Shown in pieces: positions 1 through 6,481 of a DNA stretch of 32,865 bases (the first letter of the stretch is position 1; every line of letters starts with the position of its first letter). A program made the translations under genes and the position numbers. The notes under the pieces are model-generated. The model had not been told where the DNA came from. It saw only the letters and a program-made list of their open reading frames with translations, and ran no database searches. Source of the stretch: Candidatus Omnitrophota bacterium (GTDB lineage Bacteria; Omnitrophota; Gorgyraeia; 1-14-0-20-64-10); the NCBI GenBank assembly GCA_016177405.1, contig JACOVG010000016.1:1-32865 (forward strand). The letters are read 5' to 3'.

Positions 1-130
1 CGCAGGGACACCCCGAACGGGGGTTCCGACACTCCCGGGCAGCCCCGCGACGCATGGCCACCCACCGGGGGAGGGGGGTGAGGCGCGCAGGGACACCCCG
101 AACGGGGGTTCCGACACTCCCGGGCAGCCC
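1..130. repeat. 45-bp direct repeat, two copies, period 85 bp
   Basis: Bases 1-45 recur exactly at 86-130, and the two copies diverge at the next base (46 versus 131). The unit is GC-rich and includes GGGACACCCC and CGGGGGTTCCG. The first copy begins at the window edge, so the array may extend further left. Nothing between the copies looks like a gene. The second copy ends about 50 bp before the AAA+ gene, so this is its 5' flank. It could be a tandem repeat or part of a dispersed palindromic repeat; one pair cannot decide. Confidence 0.75.
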
Positions 131-183
131 GACTCCGAGCGGAAGGCCCGGGCAAGCTTTCGGTGCTGGAAGGGGCGTGCCTC

Positions 184-1914
184 ATGAACACGCCGATGGT
201 TTTTGGGCGGGAGGAGATCCGCTCGGCCCTGGTCAAGAGGATCGAGGGATTCTCGGCGGGATACCGCCAGAATCTGGCCTTGCTGGGCCCGGGGGGAGCG
301 GGCAAGTCCTTCCTCATCAGAAGGATCCTGCAGGAAGAGGTTTGCCGCTTCCCCTTGCTGATCGCCGTTTACCTCGAGATCCGGGAGAAGGAAAGCGCCA
401 CCGAGTGGACCCTCCGTTTTCTGACGTCGTTCCTTTATGGGTTCCTCAAAAGCGACGGGGAAGGGGAGATTCCTCTGGGGGACCTGCGCGGGCTCATCGA
501 GCGCTGCCGCGGCCGCGTCCCCTCTTTTGCCGCCGAGGCCCGGGAGCTTCTGGAGGTGGCCCAGGGGGGCTACACCCAGGAGCTGTTTGACCGGCTCTGG
601 GATCTTCCTCATCGTTTGACCCAGGAGTCCGGCCGCCTGGTCCTTTTGGTCCTGGACGAGTTTCAAGGCTTAAGGGCCCTGGCCGTCAAGGACCCCCTGG
701 GAAGGCTGGGCAAGAAGATCATGATGCAGCACAACACCCTTTTTGTTCTGATCTCCTCCCGGCCCGCCGAGGCCCAGGCCATCCTGCAGGGAAGATTCAA
801 CCTCCTGTTCGGCCAGTTCGAGGTGATACCCCTGGCGCCGCTGGATCCTCCCTCGGCCCTTCGCGCGATCCGCGGCCACCCCCAGGGCCAAACGCTTGAC
901 CCGTTCCTTGCCCGGCTGACCATAGAATTGGCGCAGGGTTACCCGGAATATCTGGATCTTCTCCTGACCGGTTTTGGGCGGGCGTTTCCTCCAGGGGATC
1001 CTCCGGACCCGGCCGATGTCATCCGGAAAACCCTGGCCGAGTTGTTGCTGCGGCCCGCGGGCATTTTAAGAGGCCGCTTCGAAGAGCGCCTCAAGTCGCT
1101 GCCGGTGGATGTGGCGCGGCCTTTTTGGGTCGAGGTTCTGGCGGCCTTGGCCGGGGGCCATCACCGGCTCGGGGAGATCCATCAGGCGGCGGGACGGGGC
1201 CGGCTGGCGGTCAAGCGGGCGCTTGAGGTTCTCGAAGAGGCCGGGTTGGTTGTCCGGCACGGGGTTTTCTACCGGATCCCGGACCGCCTGTTTGAGCTTT
1301 GGCTCTTGACGGCCTATCCGGTTCTTCAGGGCTTGGAATGGGTCCCGGAGGATGTATCGAGGGAGCAGTTTTACAAGGCTCTCAACAACCGCGTGAACCA
1401 ACTGCGCGAGAATCTCCGCAAACCTCTGGAGGAGCAGATCGTCTGGCTCGTCTGCCAGTGGGGCAACGAGATGGCGGAGGTGGAGGGCCGCCGGCTGCTG
1501 CTGCCCGCCTTCCGGAAGGTGGAAAGGATCACCCGGGCCAGCGGCCAACGGGCGCTTTGGGCCAGGGGGGATGGTTCCGGCAAACGGGATTGGCTCATCT
1601 TCCCGGTGGACGGCCCCCTGACGGAAGCGGCGGCCCTGCGGATCTCCCAGGAGGCGAAGGCCGTCGCCTTCAGGAAATGCCGGAAGTTTCTCTTGGGTCC
1701 TTATCCCATCGAGCTTAACGCCCGCTTGATCCTTCAGGGGTGCCGGATTCCTCTCTGGGACCTGCCGACGGTTCACGAGCTCCTTTCCCTCTATGGCCTG
1801 GCGGGATTGGCCTTTCTGGATGAAACCGCCGCCTCCTCCGTCTTGACCCGGGAGATTGCCCCGGCGGTCTTGGAGGCTTCCCCTCCTGGCGCGGAAAACG
1901 AGGTGGCGGGGTGA
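184..1914 (+). CDS. AAA+ ATPase with winged-helix region (archaeal-ATPase-like)
   Basis: The 576-aa product has a P-loop near the N-terminus (GPGGAGKS, K41) and a Walker B strand LVLLVLDEFQ (D158, E159). An AAA+ lid region follows, then a segment around residues 320-400 (ALEVLEEAGLVVRHGVFYRIPD) that reads like a winged helix-turn-helix. This layout resembles the PF01637 group of P-loop ATPases, whose roles are mostly unknown. The C-terminal 180 residues match nothing I recognise; DUF234-like or PD-(D/E)XK-like tails are known in related proteins but I cannot show one. I chose ATG 184 because GGAAGGGG lies 8 nt upstream; a GTG at 163 is in frame but has no ribosome site. The stop overlaps the next start (GTGA), so it is translationally coupled to the HIT gene. 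Specific function unknown. Confidence 0.85.
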   Translation: MNTPMVFGREEIRSALVKRIEGFSAGYRQNLALLGPGGAGKSFLIRRILQEEVCRFPLLIAVYLEIREKESATEWTLRFLTSFLYGFLKSDGEGEIPLGDLRGLIERCRGRVPSFAAEARELLEVAQGGYTQELFDRLWDLPHRLTQESGRLVLLVLDEFQGLRALAVKDPLGRLGKKIMMQHNTLFVLISSRPAEAQAILQGRFNLLFGQFEVIPLAPLDPPSALRAIRGHPQGQTLDPFLARLTIELAQGYPEYLDLLLTGFGRAFPPGDPPDPADVIRKTLAELLLRPAGILRGRFEERLKSLPVDVARPFWVEVLAALAGGHHRLGEIHQAAGRGRLAVKRALEVLEEAGLVVRHGVFYRIPDRLFELWLLTAYPVLQGLEWVPEDVSREQFYKALNNRVNQLRENLRKPLEEQIVWLVCQWGNEMAEVEGRRLLLPAFRKVERITRASGQRALWARGDGSGKRDWLIFPVDGPLTEAAALRISQEAKAVAFRKCRKFLLGPYPIELNARLILQGCRIPLWDLPTVHELLSLYGLAGLAFLDETAASSVLTREIAPAVLEASPPGAENEVAG

Positions 1915-2429
1915 AACGCCTCTGGGCCCCCTGGAGGATCGGCTACATCCTTCAGCCCAAAGCGGTGAACGGGCGGGGGTGCCTCTTTTGCCGCCTGCGC
2001 CGCCCGCGGTCGGGCGCCAAGGAGCTTGTCCTCACCCGGGGCACTTTCGCCTACTCGGTCTTGAACCGCTATCCGTACAACAACGGACATCTGCTGGTGG
2101 TGCCTTACCGGCATGTGGGAGCGTTGAGCCGCCTCACCCAGGAAGAGTGGCTGGATCTCTGGCGGCTGACCCTGGATGGGATGGAGCGGATGCGCAAGGT
2201 TCTCCGTCCGCAGGGCTACAACGTCGGCTTCAATTTAGGAAGGGCGGCCGGCGCCGGAATCCCGGGCCATCTCCATCTTCATCTGGTTCCGCGCTGGGCG
2301 GGGGATGTCAATTTCATGCCGGTCTTGGCCGATCACCGGGTTGTTTCCCAATCGCTCGACACGGCTCACCGGCTGCTGGCCCGGGCTTTTCCGCTTCGAA
2401 GCCCCGCGCGCCCGAAGCGGCGCGCCTGA
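1911..2429 (+). CDS. HIT family hydrolase (Ap4A phosphorylase-like)
   Basis: This 172-aa protein carries the histidine triad HLHLH (H120, H122, H124) within GIPGHLHLHLVPRW. A preceding NLGRAAGAG and a following GDVNFMPVLAD are typical of bacterial HIT proteins of the Ap4A phosphorylase/hydrolase group. The N-terminal RLWAPWRIGYI and CLFC pair (C24, C27) are also family hallmarks; the cysteines may help bind zinc. Such enzymes hydrolyse or phosphorolyse dinucleoside polyphosphates or nucleoside phosphoramidates in the cytosol, and the true substrate cannot be read from sequence. It starts with GTG overlapping the TGA of the ATPase gene and ends 7 nt before the dGTPase-like gene, so the three form one transcription unit. 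The last residues (ARPKRRA) are basic. Confidence 0.92.
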   Translation: MKRLWAPWRIGYILQPKAVNGRGCLFCRLRRPRSGAKELVLTRGTFAYSVLNRYPYNNGHLLVVPYRHVGALSRLTQEEWLDLWRLTLDGMERMRKVLRPQGYNVGFNLGRAAGAGIPGHLHLHLVPRWAGDVNFMPVLADHRVVSQSLDTAHRLLARAFPLRSPARPKRRA

Positions 2430-2436
2430 AGACCCG

Positions 2437-3561
2437 GTGCTCACCCGAGGCGAGCTGGAGGCCATCGAGCGAAAGACCCTCGCCCCCTACGCCATCGCCT
2501 CTTCCGCTTCCAGGGGGAGGGACCGCCGGGAGGCCGAGCATCCCTACCGGACCTGCTTTCAGCGCGACCACGACCGGATCATCCACTGCACCGCCTTCCG
2601 GCGGCTGGAATACAAAACCCAGGTTTTCGTGATCCATGAGGGGGATTATTACCGGACCCGGCTGACGCACACCCTGGAGGTTGCCCAGATCGCCCGGACC
2701 GTCGGGCGGACGCTGGGGCTGAACACCGACCTGATCGAGGCCATCGCCTTGGCCCACGACTTGGGCCACGGCCCCTTTGGCCACTCGGGAGGGGATGCCC
2801 TGGCCGAAATCATGAAGCTCCGCGGCGGGTTCGACCATAACCTGCAGGCCCTTCGGATTGTGGACCGTCTGGAGAATCGCTACCCCGGCTTTCTGGGGCT
2901 CAATCTCACCTGGGAGGTGCGCCAGGGGCTGAACAAGCACCGGGCGGCCCTGGAAGACGGGAAAGCCCCGGCCCCCCAGTTGGGCCTGGAGGCCCAGGTG
3001 GTGAACATCGCCGACGAGATCGCCTACGACCATCACGACCTGGACGACGGCATCACCTCGGGCCTGCTGAAGGTGGAAGCCCTGGGCTCGGTTCCCCTCT
3101 GGCGCCAGGCCCAGCAGGAGGTCCGCGGGCTTTTTCCGAAGGCCTCCGCCCGTCAGCGCAAGGACGCCGTGATCCGGCGGCTCATCAACGATCAGGTCAC
3201 CGACCTCCTGCGGGAATCGACCCGGAGGATCGGGCGTTCCCGGATCCGGCGGCCCGCCGATGCCGAGCGCCTGCCGGGCCCGGTCATCGCCTTCTCTTCT
3301 TCCATGTCCCGTTCGCGCTCGCCCTTGAAGGCCTTTCTCCAGGAGAAGCTCTACCGCCACCACAAGGTGGTGCGGATGGCCGACAAGGCCCGGCGCGTCG
3401 TCACCGCTTTGTTCGAGGTGTATCTCAAGAATCCCGATCAGCTCCCCTTCACCGCCACCCAGCGCTTGAAGGCGGAGCCTCCCCACCGGGTGATCTGCGA
3501 CTACATCGCCGGGATGACAGACCGTTTTGCGATGGATGAATATCGCAAGCTCTTCGTATAA
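2437..3561 (+). CDS. dgt: dGTPase-like deoxynucleotide triphosphohydrolase (HD superfamily)
   Basis: The 374-aa product matches bacterial Dgt-like enzymes, which split dGTP (or other dNTPs) into nucleoside and triphosphate. Family signatures in order are HPYRTCFQRDHDRIIH, AFRRLEYKTQVF, RTRLTHTLEVAQIAR (first metal His), ALAHDLGHGPFGHSG (HD pair), FDHNLQALRIVDRLE, and NIADEIAYDHHDLDDGI (last metal Asp). All expected metal ligands are present. I set the start at GTG 2437 because family members begin with a short (V/M)LTR-ELE segment just as here; longer upstream frames overlap the HIT gene. Length is normal for the type-2 Dgt-like group. Together with the HIT hydrolase it suggests a nucleotide-sanitation pair. 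Confidence 0.93.
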   Translation: MLTRGELEAIERKTLAPYAIASSASRGRDRREAEHPYRTCFQRDHDRIIHCTAFRRLEYKTQVFVIHEGDYYRTRLTHTLEVAQIARTVGRTLGLNTDLIEAIALAHDLGHGPFGHSGGDALAEIMKLRGGFDHNLQALRIVDRLENRYPGFLGLNLTWEVRQGLNKHRAALEDGKAPAPQLGLEAQVVNIADEIAYDHHDLDDGITSGLLKVEALGSVPLWRQAQQEVRGLFPKASARQRKDAVIRRLINDQVTDLLRESTRRIGRSRIRRPADAERLPGPVIAFSSSMSRSRSPLKAFLQEKLYRHHKVVRMADKARRVVTALFEVYLKNPDQLPFTATQRLKAEPPHRVICDYIAGMTDRFAMDEYRKLFV

Positions 3562-3590
3562 TGATGAGCTAAGGAGGTTGGTCTCTTAAG

Positions 3591-5072
3591 GTGACCGGTT
3601 TACGCGACCTGATTCAGGCGGCCCGCTTCAAGCGGCTCAAGGAGATTCTGATCCGGGGGGTCCAGGCCCCGATCTGGTGGGAGATCCCGTCGGCCGCCCC
3701 GAAATCCCTGGAGTACTCGGCGGCTTGCCGGACCTGCCGTTTCGTCCGCGCCTCCGCCGGGAACCGCCGGACCTGCCAGAACCGTTTTCTGAAGGCGCTT
3801 GAGACTGCGCGCGCGCGCAAGGATTCTTACGCCTTCATTTGCCCCATCCAGCGCCATGCCGTCTGCCTTCCGGTGGTTTCGGAGGGCGAGGTTCAAGGTT
3901 ACGTCGCCCTCTGCAACCACCTGAACGCCTTCCCCCGCGAGACGCTTCAATGGGCCCCCTTGGCCTTGGAGACAGTCCTGGCCGAGGCGGAGCGCCGCCA
4001 AGAGCTCAAGAACCTCTCCGAGGCGATCCAGCCCCGGTGCATCGCCCTTTCCACCGTCCACACGATCCACCGGCTGATCAGCTCCACCCTCAACCTGGAG
4101 GAGCTCCTGCCCCGGGTGGCCCGCTTGACCTGCCAGGTGTTGAGGGCCCGGTCCTGCGAAATCTGGTTTGTCGACCCCTCCAAGAAGCGGCTTCAGCCCC
4201 AGGCGAAGGTTGACGCCGTCAAGCCGGCCGCGCTCAAGGGAGAACCAATCCGGATGGGGCAGGGAAGGGTCGGCCGGGTGGCTTCCACGGCCCGTCTGTG
4301 GGTGTCCAGGGAAGAGATCGTGGTTCCCCTGGTGGAGGAGGAGGTGATGGGGGTGATCCGCGTCCGGGGGAAGCTCAAGGGTTCTTTCGGCAGCTTGGAC
4401 CAGGAGATCCTGACCACCCTGGCCGAACAGGCGGTCGTGGCGATCCGGAACGCCCAGATGTACGAACGGCAGGAGAAGATCACCTGGGGGACCATCAAGA
4501 GCTTGAGCGCGATCCTGGACGGGATGGACACCCACGCCCCCCATGGGGTTTCCAATCCCAAGGTCTTGTCTGAAGTGGCGCTGGCCATCGGCCGGAAATT
4601 GAGACTCTCCGAGAGCCAGGAGGGGCCTCTTCAGTACGCGGCCTGGCTCCACGATGCCGGAAGGGTCGGGATCCCGCAGGAGATCCTGAAGAAGACCGAG
4701 AAGCTGGCGCCGGAGGAGTTCGCCAAGATCAGGGAGCACCCGGTCAAGGGGGCCCACTTCCTTCAGTCGATCGAGATCCTGGAGCCGGCCATTCCGATCA
4801 TCCTGCACCACCACGAGCGCTACGATGGGACCGGATATCCCAAGGGGCTCGCGAAGGAGGGCATTCCCCTGGGGGCCCGGATCCTGGCGGTGGCCAACGC
4901 CTTTGAGGCGATGGTTTCAGAGCGCCCCTATCGGAAGGCGATGTCGGTGGGGCAAGCCGCCCAGGAGATTGCCGCCCATGCCGGAACCCAATTTGATCCT
5001 CAAGTGGTGGAGGGGTTCTTGGAGCTGGTTCGTTCCGGCGCGGTCCAGGAGATCCTGAAGAAAAGGCCTTGA
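3591..5072 (+). CDS. PocR-GAF-HD-GYP sensor protein with altered HD-GYP metal ligands
   Basis: Three domains are visible in 493 aa. Residues 1-115 resemble a PocR-like sensory domain, with cysteines C46, C49, C62, C84, C92 and C108. Residues 150-290 form a GAF domain. Residues 300-490 form an HD-GYP domain, a family that hydrolyses cyclic di-GMP. Retained motifs are HDAGR (H354, D355), REHP (H383), HHHERYDGTGYPKGL with intact GYP, and RPYRKAMS. Several usual ligands are changed: VADAFDA reads VANAFEA (N436), the HDIGK lysine is R358, and the GHSxRV histidine region reads HGVSNPKV. It may therefore be a weak enzyme or a c-di-GMP or ligand receptor. No transmembrane segment. The GTG start follows AAGGAGG by 13 nt, a longish spacing. 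Confidence 0.85.
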   Translation: MTGLRDLIQAARFKRLKEILIRGVQAPIWWEIPSAAPKSLEYSAACRTCRFVRASAGNRRTCQNRFLKALETARARKDSYAFICPIQRHAVCLPVVSEGEVQGYVALCNHLNAFPRETLQWAPLALETVLAEAERRQELKNLSEAIQPRCIALSTVHTIHRLISSTLNLEELLPRVARLTCQVLRARSCEIWFVDPSKKRLQPQAKVDAVKPAALKGEPIRMGQGRVGRVASTARLWVSREEIVVPLVEEEVMGVIRVRGKLKGSFGSLDQEILTTLAEQAVVAIRNAQMYERQEKITWGTIKSLSAILDGMDTHAPHGVSNPKVLSEVALAIGRKLRLSESQEGPLQYAAWLHDAGRVGIPQEILKKTEKLAPEEFAKIREHPVKGAHFLQSIEILEPAIPIILHHHERYDGTGYPKGLAKEGIPLGARILAVANAFEAMVSERPYRKAMSVGQAAQEIAAHAGTQFDPQVVEGFLELVRSGAVQEILKKRP

Positions 5073-5076
5073 AGGA

Positions 5077-5742
5077 TTGATTAAGAAGCTGGGGCTGGCG
5101 GCGGCCCTCTTCGCGCTGGCCGGGCTCATCCCGTGGCCGGTCACCTTCTTGGCCAACGGGATCTGCCTGTCCGCGTCGGCCCTGACCGGCTGGCACGTCT
5201 CGGCGAAGACGGTGGTGTGGGCCCCCCTGCGTTTGCTGCGGGGTGATGAGATCAAGCTGCAGAGCCCTCAAGGGGCCCGCGTGCACCTGGTGGGCCTGCG
5301 GGTTGAGCCGGCGGTTTCTTTGGTCAGGGCCGGAAGGGTGGGTTGGCGGGTGAGGGTTTCGGAGATTCGAATGGATCCCGGCTCCTTCGGAATCCGCGAC
5401 CGGCTGGTCCTGGAGCTCTTGTCGGCGGGACCGCTGGCCACGGGCTCGGAGGCCCTTCTGGAGTGGAGCTTCAAGGAGGGTTTCGCGCTGAAGGAGTTTG
5501 CCCTGGCGGGTTCTTTGGTGAGGGCCCGGGCGCGAGGCCGTTTCTGGCTGGGACGGGAGATGGAGGGGACCCTGACAGGGGACTTGGACGGAAGGCTTTT
5601 GTCGGGTCTGCGCTTGATGGGTCCCTCAACGGTTCAGGATTGGGAGCCTTTTTCGATACAATGGGTTCGTACCGGGGCGGGGGGCTACGGCTCCTTCGCC
5701 CTGAAGCACAGAACCTTTACTTGGAAAACCAACGGAGACTAA
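5077..5742 (+). CDS. membrane-anchored protein, possibly AsmA/GspN-like
   Basis: The 221-aa protein opens with one hydrophobic segment (about residues 5-27, LAAALFALAGLIPWPVTFLA) and is otherwise predicted extracytoplasmic. The remainder is rich in alternating beta-like stretches, for example VHLVGLRVEPAVSLVRAGRV and ALKEFALAGSLVRARARGRF. That rhythm resembles proteins of the AsmA, GspN or DUF748 type, which form elongated beta structures in the periplasm, but I see no decisive motif. Translation begins at TTG 5077, four bases after the HD-GYP stop, with GAAGGA just before it. It precedes a lipoprotein gene by 4 nt, so the two probably act in the same envelope compartment. Function unknown. 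Confidence 0.65.
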   Translation: MIKKLGLAAALFALAGLIPWPVTFLANGICLSASALTGWHVSAKTVVWAPLRLLRGDEIKLQSPQGARVHLVGLRVEPAVSLVRAGRVGWRVRVSEIRMDPGSFGIRDRLVLELLSAGPLATGSEALLEWSFKEGFALKEFALAGSLVRARARGRFWLGREMEGTLTGDLDGRLLSGLRLMGPSTVQDWEPFSIQWVRTGAGGYGSFALKHRTFTWKTNGD

Positions 5743-5746
5743 CCCG

Positions 5747-6481
5747 ATGAGGCAGGTACTCGTTCTACTGATTCTTCTTAACGGCGCGGGCTGCGGCAGG
5801 GGCTTCGCCATCCTGGAGCGTCCCAAGGGGCAGATCGAGCTTCACCAGCCCGAGGTTGTTTTGGCTCCTCTGACCGTCACGCCGCCCACCGCCTCGGTTT
5901 CCAAGCTGGGCATCGACGTCACCGTCCGCTACGCCGCGCCGGCGGAGCTGGAGAACTTCTTCAAGAATGAGAAGATCTTCGGCAAGCTGGCCGGCAAGAA
6001 CCCCTATCCGGCCGAGACCCTGATTTTCTACGTGAAGGTCGCCAATCACAGCGCCAAGAAGATCAAGGTCAACCCCGACGATTTTGTGATGATCGACAAC
6101 CTCAACATCCAATACGCCGAGCTGTCCCCGGACAACATCTCCGCCCTGTACGAAACCAAAGCCAACGTCTGGGCCTACGCCAAGTCCACCGGAGACCTGG
6201 CCCCGGGCCCCTACGGGATTCCGCTGAAGGCCGCGGCCCTGGCCGGCGGGGGCGGGGGACGAAAGCTCCATTACCTGATCAAATCGGTCCGCCTGGCGGG
6301 GGGCTATGTCCACCCGGGGATCGCCTACGACGGTTATGTGGCCTTCCCCAGGCCCCATCCCAACACAACCTCCGTCCGGGTGCTCATCGCCAACCTGAAG
6401 ACGGATTTTAATCCGGCCGACGAACCAGCCACGGCCATCGACTTTGAATTCCCCCTTGCCGTTGAAAGCAAGAAGCCCTGA
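5747..6481 (+). CDS. lipoprotein of unknown function
   Basis: The 244-aa product begins MRQVLVLLILLNGAGC, a short type II signal peptide with lipobox LNGAGC, so Cys16 should be lipidated and the protein attached to a membrane facing the periplasm. The mature part contains FYVKVANHSAKKIKVNPDDFVMID, a beta-sandwich-like stretch seen in envelope proteins that carry a conserved accessory fold. A second segment reads GGYVHPGIAYDGYVAFPRP. I do not recognise a named family. GGAGAC precedes the ATG by 6 nt. The 3' end overlaps the possible start codons of the helicase gene, so the two are probably co-transcribed. Confidence 0.7.
   Translation: MRQVLVLLILLNGAGCGRGFAILERPKGQIELHQPEVVLAPLTVTPPTASVSKLGIDVTVRYAAPAELENFFKNEKIFGKLAGKNPYPAETLIFYVKVANHSAKKIKVNPDDFVMIDNLNIQYAELSPDNISALYETKANVWAYAKSTGDLAPGPYGIPLKAAALAGGGGGRKLHYLIKSVRLAGGYVHPGIAYDGYVAFPRPHPNTTSVRVLIANLKTDFNPADEPATAIDFEFPLAVESKKP

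Noticed and set aside
1-130. CRISPR array
   Set aside because: Only two copies, the unit is long and GC-palindromic, and no cas gene is present.
2314-3486. 390-codon minus-strand frame
   Set aside because: Shadow of the dGTPase-like gene, which has all family motifs.
3557-3562. TATAAT overlapping the stop of the dGTPase-like gene
   Set aside because: No -35 at 16-18 bp and no extended -10; the HD-GYP gene is probably read from the upstream operon.
3600-4814. 404-codon minus-strand frame
   Set aside because: Shadow of the PocR-GAF-HD-GYP gene; repetitive composition and no motifs.
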